A DNA stretch of 64,000 nt from Karstenula rhodostoma CBS 690.94 (lineage: Eukaryota > Ascomycota > Dothideomycetes > Pleosporales > Didymosphaeriaceae): positions 1,689,126-1,753,125 of the forward strand of contig MU001498.1 in NCBI GenBank assembly GCA_010093485.1. The letters run 5' to 3'. The notes below the pieces were generated by a model. That model did no database searches. It saw nothing but the letters and a program-made list of their open reading frames with translations, and was not told where the DNA came from. The position numbers and the translations under genes were made by a program. The first letter of the stretch is position 1, and each line of letters opens with the position of its first letter. Below, in pieces: positions 20,506 through 32,225 of the stretch.

Positions 20506-22162
20506 CTCGTCTTTCTTCCCATTGAACGCCCCCGCCTCAACCTAATCTTTCTATAATCTATAATGCTTTCGAACGTCATCTATTTTCTTAGAGGTTCTAG
20601 GATACCTTTGTGCACTGTCTCATATTATCCTTTCGCCCACATCTCGCCACCAACTAGGCTCTCTTCGCCGCTTGTCATGACATACGCACTAAGTCTGTTC
20701 ACAACGTTACGGAGGATAGGTCTACCACATGGTCATACTCTTCAAAGAATAGGCGACAGGACTGTGCGTATCCTACAAACCATGTGGCAATCTTGTCTGC
20801 TATGCTTCGGCGTTTCCGTATCGAGAAGCGTGAACAGTGAGATGAACATGCGGACGTTATCCACAAACTAAGGCTACCTTTCTGTAGCTTAGGGATATTA
20901 TTTCATTGTTTCATGTTCGCTATAACTTGATGCGCTTCCAGTCTCTGGCTGTTTCTCGGTTCGGGTAGGGAAGGGCTCCCTTTCCGTGAGAGCGCTAGGC
21001 AAACACCGACGAAACGCAAGCGTCTGCAGAGGATGCTATTAAGAAAAACTTCTCTGCATTAGGCATTGCTCTACCTATTACTTAAGCGCTTGTAAATCGT
21101 TGTTTGGTTGATAAATGTTCTCTTTAATTCTAAATCGTCGTCGTGCACCGTGTTGAGTTTCACAGAATGTTCATAGCAAGGGAAGACTCTCCCCAGAGAG
21201 CTTGTTAAACAGTCACAGAGAAATATGGGGAATGCAAATTGGTAACTATTACGGTGCACAATTCTCCGAGTCGCAATAGTGCGCGCGTTTACAACTCGTG
21301 CGTTCAGAACAAGAACTGTCCACAGACGGACGGTGCTGCTTTTACCACTACATTTACGATATCCTAGGCGGATGTTACCACCGTGGGCATCTGCGTGAAG
21401 CTGTCTGTGCACATTCTGTGACTGAGTACGCGTTCTGCAATAGGCGGAGGCACGACGCGTGACGTTATGCGTCTGCCATCTCCTTAGTGTGAACTTCTCG
21501 CAAGGGATGACTAGCTATGTGAGATAGATTTATGCTCACTCAAAGTCTCATTCATCGAGCCGAGAGTCGGAGTTACCCGAACTTTGGTTCTGACGTCTTC
21601 TCAGTGTTGACTCATTAAAGAATCCAGCTACAACAAAGACGATAGGTGATTTCATAATACATGATTGGGCGAAGTGAGTCAAGCAGTTGTGCCACAAGTT
21701 CTGGCGTGACTGTGGCGGCTGGAACAAAATGCAAATACACATGTGCCCCAGGCCAGCGTGTAGACACGTGACTAAAAGATTGCAAAGCCGGGGAAAGACT
21801 GCAAGCTGCCTTTGGCCGCACGATGATGTCGCGAAAGTGTAGATCGGAATCAAGAACGCCGAGACTGCCAACGAAAGCTTAAAGTTACCCCGTGGGGAAG
21901 TACGACTGGGGCAAAAGTTCGTGTTTTCGGTGCATCGTCACCCGAACGTGTGTCATTGGGCGGCCGTGCACCTTCCAAATTTTCCGTCGCCTTGGCCACC
22001 ACCCCCGCAACTTTACGCATGCAAGATTAGTGTCGCCGCCATTCCTTCGACGCTGCAACAATATTTCCAGGATCTCCAAAGGCATGGCAAATGATACCCC
22101 ATTGTCCGAGCTAAGGGATAGGAGCGAAAAGACGCGAGTACGTGGGTGACATCACGTACCGG
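20506..22162. other. Intergenic, no gene seen
   Basis: Frames on both strands are short and irregular. The last part (about 22100-22245) is the promoter side of the PL4 lyase gene. Confidence 0.5.
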
Positions 22163-22169
22163 TATATAA
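22163..22169 (+). promoter_or_regulatory. TATA box of the PL4 lyase gene
   Basis: TATATAA lies 77 bp before the chosen ATG at 22246. Its position would put transcription start near 22195, leaving a short leader. This argues against using the in-frame ATG at 22207, which would sit almost at the transcription start. Confidence 0.5.
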
Positions 22170-22245
22170 TCGCCATGGCTACCTCGGTGAATGCCATTAT
22201 CGCCCATTGCGCAGCACGCGTAGACACTGTAATTACATTCCCAGG

Positions 22246-24379
22246 ATGCGCTTTGGTACCGCGCGTGGAGCGCTCCTGTTCGCATGCATTGGCTTCGCCT
22301 CAGCACGCTTGACCGCCAACGAGACGTCCGCGTATCTTCAGCTTGAAAATGATCACCTCTTTGTCTCGGTAAACAAGTCCATCGGACGGGTAGACCTCCT
22401 GGTGCTTGACGGGCAAGATTTACTTGGTTCGGCAGCCTACATCCCATACACGCCGGGCGGCTCCTCTGGCGATGGCAGATACGGTGTCGGGCCGTATCTC
22501 GATTGCTATTGCATCCCTGCCAATGGCCCTTCAAGCACCGGATCTGGATCATATACGCCTGGTACCATTGCCCCGACCTACAAGCTGTTCAAGGGTGTGG
22601 ATTCTCACCATGCCGCCTATGGTGGTATCATGATGAGCGAAACATATCCACCCACAGGCCAGGTGCTACAACAGTACTGGTTCCTTCGAGATGGTGAGAC
22701 TGGACTGCACACTTTCAGTCGCATTGCCTACCATAACTCGACTACGCCTTTCCTACGAAACTTACAGGAATTCAGGACGCTCTTCAGGCCAAGCACTGAT
22801 TTGTGGACCGACCTGATCACCGACGATAGTCTTGCTAGCAAGATGCCAGTTCCGAACCCGGCTTCAGGCAGCACTGCGAATTCGACGACCGTTCAAGACG
22901 CTACTTGGTATATCGGCAATCGTACGAATGACCCGTATGTTGAAGAGTTCGCGGATTACTTCACCAAGTATACCTTTTCGACGACTTGGCGTGACCAAAA
23001 GGTCCACGGACTGTTCGGCGACGGGACGAACAGCAAGGACAACTCAACTTTCGGTGCCTGGCTGGTCATGAACACGAAAGACACTTACTATGGCGGTCCA
23101 ACACATTCAGACCTGGTTGTCGATGGGATCATATACAATTACATGGTGTCAAACCACCATGGTGACGGTACGCCCAACATCACGGATGGCTTCGATCGCA
23201 CGTTTGGTCCTCAATACTATCACTTCAACAGAGGCCCTGCAGGTGCTTCCTGGAGAGAGCTAAGGAACGAAGCTGTAAAATACGCCACCCCGTCCTGGAA
23301 TGCGGAATTTTATGATTCGATCGCGGAACACGTTCTGAATTACGTGCCGACCTCAGAGCGAGGCTCGTGGAAGGCCAAAATTGACTTGCCTAAGGGTGCG
23401 AAGAACGCGATTGCAGTTCTAGCTCAGGATGGCGTTGACTTCCAAGACAATGTTCTAGATACTTCAGCTTATCAATATTGGGCAGATGTCGAGAGCAATG
23501 GCAAGGTCGAGATTGATCGTATCAAGGCGGGCAAATATCGGATGACGGTGTATGCCGACGGCGTTTTCGGTGATTTTGTACAAGATGGCGTTGTTATACG
23601 AGCTGGAAAGTCGACCAATAGTGGTAACCTGAAGTGGAAGGCCGAGTCCGCTGGCACTGAGCTCTGGCGCATTGGAACCCCAGATAGAGCTGGTGGAGAG
23701 TGGAGACATGCTGCGCAAAGACTCGGTGCGCCGCAGCATCCTGAGGAGTATCGCATCTATTGGGGTGCATACGACTATCTCGAGGACTTCCCCGAAGGTG
23801 TAAACTATCACGTCGGGAAGAGCGACCCGGCGAAAGATCTCAACTATATCCATTGGTCTGTTTTCGGCGGTTATGCGAACTGGAAACGGCCCGAACAAGT
23901 TGCTGGCCATGGCGAAATCAACAACTGGACAATAACGTTTGACTTGAAGAAGCACGATCTTGACAAGAAGAGGGATGCAACGTTCACAGTCCAATTAGCG
24001 GGAGCGAAGACGGCAGCTGGCAACACTGATGTTTTCAATGCAACACAGCCATGGAACAATCTACCCCTCGCCGTTGTCGTGAATGGGCATGAAGTGGAGC
24101 CTTGGATCATCCCGTAAGTGCACCCCGAACAACTTAACAATAGCTGCAGACTTCTAACATGCTCCTAGGTATAACCAGTCATCTTCTTGCGCGACCCGCA
24201 GTGCCATCATTTGCTACACACTAGGTCACAAGTATACGTTCCCAGCAAAATATTTGTCTGCCGTGGAGACGAACGAGTTGGTTCTGAGCCTGCCATACAA
24301 TGCGACAGACTACGAGTCGGCGCTGCTACCAAGGAGTGTATATGTGCAGTATGATGCATTGCGGTTGGAGGTCAAATAG
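22246..24379 (+). CDS. Secreted rhamnogalacturonan lyase, PL4 family
   Basis: Two exons, 22246-24113 and 24169-24379, give 692 aa; the intron has donor GTAAGT and acceptor TAG. The N-terminus MRFGTARGALLFACIGFASARL is a signal peptide. Next come the PL4 catalytic beta-sandwich, an Fn3-like middle domain (about residues 410-460, KVEIDRIKAGKYRMTVYADG) and a C-terminal carbohydrate-binding-like jelly-roll (from about 480, ELWRIGTPDRAGGEW, with EEYRIYWGAYDY and NYIHWSVFGG). That domain order and length are those of fungal RglB-type rhamnogalacturonan endolyases. These cleave the rhamnose-galacturonate backbone of pectin by beta-elimination outside the cell. Several NxT/S sites are present. The last exon is needed for the CBM-like domain (ending YVQYDALRLEVK). 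It lies in the same neighbourhood as a pectate lyase. Confidence 0.9.
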
Positions 24380-25844
24380 AATATACTAGAGCGCAATATT
24401 AGTTAACCAAGATCGGCGGTTTCTCTCGCCTCGCGACATTTCGGACGCGTCTCCGAAGTCCTTACCAGGTCGACCTAGTCGAATGGTTCCTTAAGTCGCC
24501 CAAACCTAAGCTCAAGCCTAACGGAGGCCCGGGCAGTTAAGTCAGTCAATTGTCGTCGATCAGAATGTCCCGAAGTCCAGGTACACGTCCCCTTTGCTGG
24601 CCTGCATCGACCATGAATGGGGTTATTGACACGTTTCGAGCGGCGGCCATATCGGCCTGACCGGAAGTCTTAGATTTCGAGATGGATCCTCGATTAGCGA
24701 ACGGATCCTGGGCTCCGGGAGGCACCATCGTTAGAGCGCACGAAGGCGATGCGATTTTGTGCGCTGGTTCGCTCGCTTTGCTTTCATTTGCTAACGCTAA
24801 AGATAGAAGGTTCTGTCAACAACGGTGACCGCCGTAGCTTGAAGGGATCCTCATTCAGCTTGATTAGTTGGAGACGGCGAGTGGGTATGCGATTTGTGCA
24901 ACAATGCGCCACGGGCAAATCGGGTACGGGCAAGAGAACCATGATCTAGCCCGATGAACCCAGTGAGTCTGCGCCCGCCTGATTCATCTGTTAGGTTTGA
25001 GACTGCACGTGTAGACATCATTCAATGCTCTAATGACATGTCTCCTGCAGCACCACGCAAAATTGGAAGGGCACGCCTACCCCTTTTCCAGCGATGATCG
25101 AACCTCAGTGATCGCAAGCTTGGTCAGCTATCAACTATCCACCTCTATGTACAAAGTACCTACATGGTAATTTCAGCGAAGAAGCAGCACTTCTAACCAT
25201 GCTCACATGGGCTGCGTGACGGCCCGACGACTGGCGAGTTAGGCCCCGGTGATTCGCCGGCGCCGGGTAGATCCCTGTCTCGTCTCCTCACATCTCCATC
25301 CTTTCATGGTCCAAGCCCCGGCTAGTGACGATCGCACTTGCCTAATGCGGACGCCATGCCGCCATTCTCAACATGTTGAGCAGCACGCAGTGTCTACCGC
25401 GTATCTGCCGGCATGTTTTTTCTCTGTGGCTTCCATATTCAGCTCTCTTTGAAGGTATCATGGTGCGATCAAGCACTATAACACCTTGGCGATATGCGCC
25501 TGCGTGGCGTGAAACGTGTGACTGCGGGGATGCCGCTGCGAACTGTTGGTGGCTCATACGGGGCTTCATACAAGTAGAGAATAGCACAGGAGGCTCCCGC
25601 CACTGGTGCGGCCGTGGCTACATGCGGATGATCAAGCAAAGGCGAGGTTGTGCCCTATTACCCTGCTGCGCATCCCGTCTTTGGCTTGCGGTTCCTCGTC
25701 CCTCTCCCCATGTACTGTCTTTGGGTTGTGCGCATCGACCGTGCGCGTATCCTGGCGTGAAAGTGAGGATACTGCGCAGCACCCCTACAAGTATCGAAGC
25801 AATATCCGCAAAGAAAAAGAAAGGGAACGCTAAAGAAGAACAAG
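24380..25844. other. Intergenic, no gene seen
   Basis: Only short overlapping frames without motifs; the last few hundred bases presumably contain the promoter of the 7-TM protein gene. Confidence 0.5.
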
Positions 25845-27082
25845 ATGGATAAGACGGATGATGGGGATAACGGGCCGGTGATACTGGGCGTGACGTGGTT
25901 TCTGTGCGCATTCTCCGGTGTGTTCCTCGCATTGAGACTCTACGCAAAGCTCAGTCGACATTCGAGACTTTGGTGGGATGACTATATCATTGCACTGGCT
26001 TGGGTACGTAACCTGCACTGCCCCTATCTTCTCTTATCCATGGAAGACTGGCAAAACTGATGACCCACATAGGTCCTTCTCCTCGTCGAATCTGCTATAA
26101 CCCAGGCTGGCCGTGGGCTTGGCCTTGGAAAACATATCTGGAACGTCGAGCTCGAAGATGCGTTCGTCCTCACTAGAAACATATACATCGGTGCGACGGT
26201 ATCCTGCTTCGCGGCTACACTTTCAAAGATCTCCTTTGGCATCACTCTACTACGGCTCACCCAAGGCCCCACCAAGGCGTTCGTCTGGTTCTGCATCATC
26301 GGCCTCTTCATCGTCATGTTGCCGTCCGCGTTCCTCTCCTGGTTGTCCTGTCGACCTACCGCAAAACTGTACATCCCATACCTCGAAGGAAACTGCTGGC
26401 CTGCACAAGTAACGAGAGATTACGGTTACTTCAACGCCGCCTTTTGCACCCTCGTCGATTTCGCGCTCGCCCTTTTACCCTGGAAGCTCCTGTGGGGCCT
26501 GCAGCTGCAAGTTAAAGAGAAGATCGGTGTGGGTATCGCCATGAGCATGGGTTTGCTTGCGGGAGTGTGCGCAATCATCAAGGGCGTGCATCTCCAAGAC
26601 GTGACCAATGTTGATTTTTTCTGTGAGTCCCTCCATCGCCGAAGACGCTGTAACGAGCGCGCTAACACGCCACTGCAGACACAGGCAAAGATGTGACCAT
26701 CTGGACCGTCGTCGAAATCGCCACTGCAATCATTGGCGCCTGCATCCCCGTCCTCCGCGTCTTCTTCAAAAACACAATCACCTCGCTGTACGACCGGTAC
26801 CACCGAACCGATGGACGCAGCACCGCCACCGCCACCACGAATTTCGCCTCACACGGCTCCTCCTCCGTCCCGCTGGAAATCGTACAATCACAAAAATCGA
26901 TGAGGACGAGCATTTCCAGCGTGCCGGGGACGGAAGAGCTGGGCATGGTGATCACGGATGATTCTGGACGTGGGCATGGGGGAATTTTGCAGACGAATAC
27001 GGTGACGGTTATGCATGCGCCGAATCCGCAAGGGAGAATTGCGGAGTGGAGGGGGGCCGAGGTGTTGTCGAATTATCGGTAG
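25845..27082 (+). CDS. Seven-transmembrane Pth11-like/rhodopsin-fold protein
   Basis: Three exons, 25845-26003, 26073-26622 and 26679-27082, give 370 aa. Introns have donors GTACGT and GTGAGT with acceptors TAG and CAG, and phases agree. Seven hydrophobic helices are visible: VILGVTWFLCAFSGVFLAL; YIIALAWVLLLVESAI; ATVSCFAATLSKISFGITLL; AFVWFCIIGLFIVMLPSAFL; AAFCTLVDFALALLPWKLLW; IGVGIAMSMGLLAGVCAIIK; WTVVEIATAIIGACIPVLRV. The family's RLYAKLSR...WWDDY motif after helix 1, the Cys in GNCWP and LPWKLLW are typical of the large fungal Pth11-like integral membrane family; there is no N-terminal CFEM domain. The C-terminal tail is Ser/Thr-rich and cytosolic. Family members are putative surface receptors; the ligand is unknown. 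Confidence 0.85.
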
Positions 27083-27572
27083 ACAATGGCGTTCGTTTTA
27101 GCGTTTATTTCCTGTTATACCCGCGTCGCTCGCTATCATTATTCGAGAACGCTTTCTACTGAAGAGAGAGTCCCATCTAGATATCCACCACGTTTATTTA
27201 TCCATGTAACGGAGGAAAGGGGTAAACGGGGGGTGGGAATGACACCCGTTTCTCTTCGAGGCGAACGATCGACAAAAACTAGAATCAGCGTAGACAATAT
27301 AGATGAGGCGCGTTTACTGTGTCAGCTTGCAGCGTGGATTTCGACCAAACAAATATTGTGGGGATTCCCAAGCTGCCTCGGGTCGTGCCGTGCTACCCGC
27401 CGCATCCATGCAGGTTGGATAACGCTCAGTCCACTTACAAATAATCCCACTGACAGGTCAGTGATCCGATTCGGATAACTTCTAGGGAGTCAATTTCAAC
27501 AATAGTGCACCGTGTATATTTACTTCCTTCTTCGAGCAGCCAAACATCACGAGAACAACCGACCAAGGAGGG

Positions 27573-27600
27573 CACGTGATACGGAGTTCACCCGCACGTG
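27573..27600 (+). promoter_or_regulatory. Paired CACGTG boxes upstream of the pectate lyase
   Basis: CACGTGATAC occurs twice, 22 bp apart start to start, about 360-390 bp before the pectate lyase ATG. CACGTG is the usual site of bHLH factors. Spacing of about two helical turns would place both on one DNA face. Confidence 0.35.
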
Positions 27601-27893
27601 ATACCGAGATCCCCCACCATACCTTGATATCCTCTGTCCGCGAAATGCTCAAACTTGCACGGCAGAGAATATCAAGGATCTAAGTGATGGGACAACCTCT
27701 CCGGTACTTCCTGCGTTTTTGGACAATAGCAGTTGCGATACAAATCACAAGCCACAATTATCCGCCAATGAGGAGAGCGGAATGGCCGGACGCGAGTCGC
27801 GTCAACCATGTCTATACATATTCTAATATGGGGATGCCTGGATCGCGGAGTACGGGGTCTAGGGTCCGGATGACGCACGACAGTAAAAAAACG

Positions 27894-27901
27894 TATAAAT
27901 A
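27894..27901 (+). promoter_or_regulatory. TATA box of the pectate lyase gene
   Basis: TATAAATA lies 59 bp upstream of the ATG at 27960, consistent with a short leader. Confidence 0.5.
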
Positions 27902-27959
27902 AGCGAGGAAGTGTGGAAGGTTACTGCGACCAAGCATCGAGTTGCCCCCCAAGACGACC

Positions 27960-29255
27960 ATGATTCTTTCAAGAACCGCGTTGACTTTTCTCTCCGCCAC
28001 TTGTGGCTTGGTGACTGCAGCTTCAATTACGGATGTCTGCACGGTGGGTTATTGTACACTTGGCTCTGGGTGAGTTGGTTTCGTTGCCTGGCCGATTGAA
28101 CTACCCAGCTGTGTGGTTTTTGTGCTCGGTCCACAGATTCTTCCACCGTATCAGTTTTCAAAACTTTTCTTTTCTCGTCTCCGAATGTCGAGCACATCGA
28201 TAGGTCAATGTTGCCATGTTCACTCGTGCTAACACCCGACAGCACCTCAGGCGGCAAAGGCGGCGAAACCGTAACCGTAACCTCCCTTGACGCCCTCACC
28301 AGCGCAGTCGCCGACAGCACACCTCGCATCGTGGTAGTCTCCGGCACCATCAGCGGCGCAGCCAAAGTCATCGTCGGCTCCAACAAATCCATCATCGGCC
28401 GCGACGGTGGCCATCTCCTCGGCATCGGGCTCTTCCTCAATCACTCCTCCAACGTGATTATCAGAAACACGATACACTCCAAGGTGCTATCAACGTACGA
28501 AGATGCAATTACACTCAAGTACTCGACGAACGTTTGGGTCGATCACGTTGATATAAGCAATGACCGCGACCACGGTAAGGATTATTATGATGGGCTGCTG
28601 GATGTGACTCGGGCTTCCGTACGTACCTTCCTACCCACCACCGCTATGCGGGATACAAGATTAGCCAACAAAACCCTAACAGGACCATCTCTAGGACTAC
28701 GTAACCATCTCAAACGCCTACCTCCACGATCACTGGAAAGGCTCGCTCGTAGGCCACAGCGACAACAACCAAGCCGAAGACACCGGCCGTCTGTACGTGT
28801 CCACTCACCCCTACTCTCCTTCCCGACACGCTGCTAACCCCTCAACCCAGCCGCGTCACCTACGCCAACAACCACTTCTACAACCTCTACAGCCGCGGCC
28901 CCATGTTCAGAATCGGAACCGGCCACTTATTCAACAACTACTGGCAGGATCTCGACGACGGCGTGCGCACGCGCGCAGGGGCTCAGCTGCTCATTGAGTC
29001 CTCGGTAAGTGCAGCCCTTCACGTTGGCGGCATGATATAGGTGCTAAGGTGTTCGTGAAGGTTTTCGAAGGCACAAACGATGATATCATTGCGAAAAATG
29101 GCTTCGCTGTTGTTCGGGATGTGGATCTTGGACAGGGCACGAACGAGGCGCCTGCTGGGACGCTGACGAGTGTGCCGTATGAGTACAGTTTGTTGGGGAG
29201 CGCGAAGGTGAAGGCGGCTGTTGTTGGGGTTGCGGGGGCTACGTTGAGTTTGTAG
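27960..29255 (+). CDS. Secreted pectate lyase, PL1 family
   Basis: Five exons: 27960-28069, 28243-28618, 28695-28792, 28851-29004 and 29061-29255, giving 310 aa. All phases agree. In the last intron the acceptor at 29060 was preferred over 29048, because GCTAA at 29043 then serves as branch site and the protein reads LIESSVFEGTND. The N-terminus MILSRTALTFLSATCGLVTAA is a signal peptide. PL1 landmarks in order: TLGSGTSGGKGGETVTVTSL; KSIIGR; NVWVDHVDISNDRDHGKDYYDGLLDV (calcium-binding Asp residues); SDYVTISNAYLHDHWKGSLVGHSD; RVTYANNHFYN; GPMFRIGTGHLFNNYW. It cleaves polygalacturonate by beta-elimination outside the cell. The first intron (173 nt) is long but ends in an ideal GCTAAC branch site and CAG. 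Confidence 0.9.
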
Positions 29256-29614
29256 GCTGTGGGGATGTGTACTGGGAGGAGCTTGCGTTGATGGTGCCTG
29301 CTTATGGGTGGTGCCTGCGAATGGATTCTCCAGCGGATAAGATCATCCAGTCGATTGGTAAGTTAGCTCAGATTACCGCGTAACTGAACTCTAGGAGCGT
29401 TGGATAGGAGGAGCACCCTGCGGGAAGAGAAGATTGAAGATGATTTAGATTATATGGAAGAAATTAAACCACACCATCGTTGCCACAGACCCCCGACCAT
29501 CGCGCGTCCAGCAGTCTATTTACAAAGGAACAAGCCCTCGTTCTCAACTTCCTTCCCTACTCACTCATCACCCTCGTCCAATGACCGAAACATCCTTGCC
29601 TACGTCCAAAACGC
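29256..29614. other. Convergent 3' region
   Basis: Lies between the 3' ends of the pectate lyase (plus) and the beta-propeller gene (minus). No gene is seen. Confidence 0.5.
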
Positions 29615-30893
29615 TCACAAAAGCACCGCCATACCCTGCCCAGCGCTACTCGCAAACCCAGCCAGACTAAACCGCTGCGTCTGCTTCCCCGCCCCCTTCC
29701 CATCCGAAACATCTAAAACCGTAATCGCCGCATCCGTCGTTGCATTTCCAGGCGACAAAGCATAAACGAAGTTCCCCCCGCTCGCCAGATCGATCAGCCC
29801 CGGGTCGCGGTTGGCGGAGAGATCGTATTCCCTGATGATGCTCGCATCGTTGACGTCCATCTCCACGATGAGATCGCGCGCAACGTCCGTGACGAAGGCG
29901 GAGCCCGTGGAGGTGGAGATGGTGGACCAGCATGTCGCCCTTTGACCGTCGATGGTCTGGTTATGAGAGGTGGTAGCTTCGCCGTTGCGGTGTACAGCTA
30001 TGATAGCCGCGCCGAAGGAAGCGTCGGTGGCGAAGAAGGAATGGGGGCGGCCGGGGATGCGGGATGTGCCGAAGAGGACTGCGGTGCTGTTTGGGGAGCT
30101 GCGGACGCCTTGTGTGGCAAGCGTTGAGGGACGGCGTCGTTCATGCTGCACGTCGAACACGGAGATATAGCCGGTTTTGTTGTTCGGGGGGTCGCCTTTC
30201 ACCAGTGTGAGGAGCTTCGTCTCGTCGCCTGAGAACAGGGTTTGCGAGACCGTGTTCAGAGGGCCCTTGGGCGGCGTCGATTGGCCGATGTCGAAGGGAC
30301 GGAGTTTATCCATGGGTCCGATGCCGTGGTGGGAGAAAGAGGCGCAGGATACTCCGGCTACGGCTCCCGTGGTTGCAACGCACACGAGATTGTTTTTTGC
30401 GGAGGCGGCGACGGTGTTGGGGAACTCGCCGGGCACCGCGATGGGCTGGCCCACCGTAGTCAAGCACAGGGGGTCGCGGGGATCGATGGCCAGCATAGTC
30501 ACGGTGTTCGAGCCGGCATTGACAGCGAAAATGTTCTGGAAAGTGTCAGCGTCAATCCCATGTTTTCGATGTGCGTCCACTTACGTTTCCTACGACAGTC
30601 AGTGACGACTGGCTAGCCAAGCCATCGGGGAGCTGAGGATTTCCCGATGCTGCTTGGATCATGACTGCTCCAGCCCCACCCGTCTTGGTGGACCTGCCAG
30701 CCGCGAGGCTTCCATCGCTTTTGATGGGCAGTGCCACAACTGCATTCTCCGCTTCGTTCGTGATGAAGTAGATGGCTTTGCCTGTGGCGCGTTGCTGATG
30801 CCAATGCGTGTTCTTCGAATTCCATGGAGCTGTCTCTCCGAGGGTCGCCAGAGCAGCAAAAAGTAGTGTGAGTTTCTTCGGGAGTGCAGCCAT
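29615..30893 (-). CDS. Secreted beta-propeller protein (lactonase/3-carboxymuconate cyclase-like fold)
   Basis: Two exons, 30893-30585 and 30535-29615, give 409 aa; the intron has donor GTAAGT and acceptor CAG, phase 0. The N-terminus MAALPKKLTLLFAALATLGETAP is a signal peptide. The rest is built of repeated beta-strand blades with recurring hydrophobic-Asn-Ser/Val-Asp patterns (YFITNEAENAVVALPI; NIFAVNAGSNTVTMLAIDP; GYISVFDVQ; SAFVTDVARDLIVEMDV; NFVYALSPGNATTDAAITVLDVS), as in the seven-bladed propeller proteins annotated as 3-carboxymuconate cyclase- or lactonase-like and found in fungal secretomes. No catalytic residue can be assigned, so enzymatic activity is uncertain. It is convergent with the pectate lyase gene. 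Confidence 0.65.
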
Positions 30894-31253
30894 GATTTAA
30901 TGAGGGGACTTTTCTGGTGTGAAAAGCGATCAAGAATAGCACAAATAAAACCAAAGTGATTTGATGAGGAATGTAGTAAGATAGAATAGAGCTTTTGAGA
31001 TCGTGAGAACGCTCTTTAATACTCACACTCGGAATTGTAAAAGCCCCTTCATACTTCCTTCATAGCCATGATTATTCGATCACGGCACCCAGAAAGGGCA
31101 ACAAAGTACATTACTGCTCCTCTCCAATTACAAAATTCACCCGAGCTCGCCCACTAACCCTACTTTAGAACGCGAAGCCCCCACCGAGACAGAAGATCTG
31201 CGACACAGATCCGCAAACGCACAGACCACGAGCGAGAGAGGCGATTAATTCCG
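30894..31253. other. Intergenic, promoter side of the beta-propeller gene
   Basis: No gene. Borders the inverted-repeat element. Confidence 0.5.
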
Positions 31254-31854
31254 GATCCACGTCGCGGGCAGGCCTCTAAGTAATCGCGGGCAGGCCTGTA
31301 ACTAAATCTAGTTAAGTTTTATATAGACTAAGGAGCTATTTTAGGATACTACTCTATAGGGTAAATTACTATAGGGAGAAAGTTTTTTTTAATAACTAAG
31401 CTATTATATTACTTAACGTGTAAATCCTTAGTATTAGTATTTTAGCTAGTATTATATATTATATATTATATTTATTACTCTCTATTACTAATACTAGCTA
31501 TTACTCCCTATTAATTTAACTAATTATATACTTATTTTATATAGAAACTTAGTTATAATTATATTAAACTTTATTCTTAATATCCCTAATATTAATAATA
31601 GTGCCTTATTACTAGTAGAGTTAATATAGGACCTAGTATTTTATATATTTACCTAATTAAGTTTACCTTATTAAGCCTCTAGTAATATTATAGTAGCTCT
31701 ACTATTAAGAAATACTATATACTTATAGTAAATTATACTATAATATAGTTTATCTATATAGTGCCTTAGCCTATAGGACCCCCTATATATACTTAACTAG
31801 ATTTAGTTACAGGCCTGCCCGCGATTACTTAGAGGCCTGCCCGCGACGTGGATC
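31254..31854. mobile_element. MITE-like element with perfect 64-bp terminal inverted repeats
   Basis: 31254-31317 is the exact reverse complement of 31791-31854 (64 of 64 bases by eye). Each end starts GATCCACGTCGCGGGCAGGC and carries TCGCGGGCAGGCCT twice as a subterminal direct repeat. Weaker pairing continues a few bases inward. The inner 473 bp is extremely AT-rich (mostly TA, TTA, TAAT words) with no coding sequence. A clear target-site duplication was not found: flanks read ATTCCG to the left and TATTGATTCC to the right. Length, lack of ORF and long inverted ends suit a non-autonomous DNA transposon. The family is not identified. Confidence 0.8.
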
Positions 31855-32225
31855 TATTGATTCCATGATCACATTTCCCAAATAGGCTCTGGGGCCATGC
31901 GCTTCAGTTAACCGAGCGGCTGAATGCCGGGGGCCAATGCACAAGGTCGCGGACTCCACACTCCGCAGCCAATAAGCGACTGACGTCTCAGCCCTGGCAT
32001 TTGCAGTAATCTTAGGCTGGCATCATCAGCCGCGATGCCGACACCCGTGCTTACCTGGCCTGCGACCTTTCGAGTACCATCGCAACGTCGTAGACGCTAT
32101 GCGCGGTGGTAGTAACCGCTTTCGCAGTCAAGGGCCTTGATTACTCTATCATTGCGGCGTGGCTCTGTTGCCCCTATTAGAATCACAGATATCGGAGGTG
32201 ACAAGGTAAGGTCACGCTTGACACC
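31855..32225. other. Intergenic, bZIP promoter side
   Basis: No gene is seen between the inverted-repeat element and the bZIP start. Confidence 0.5.

Larger units (their letters stand above)
27083..27959. other. Intergenic, pectate lyase promoter side
   Basis: No gene. It contains two CACGTG boxes (27573-27578 and 27595-27600), each followed by ATAC, and a TATAAATA box at 27894-27901. Confidence 0.5.

Noticed and set aside
22207..22245. Upstream ATG for the PL4 lyase
   Set aside because: It would add 13 residues in front of a clear signal peptide and lies close to the expected transcription start after the TATA box at 22163.
31318..31790. RIP as the cause of the AT-rich core of the inverted-repeat element
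   Set aside because: The attached arms keep many CpA/TpG sites and are perfectly matched, which whole-element RIP would not allow.
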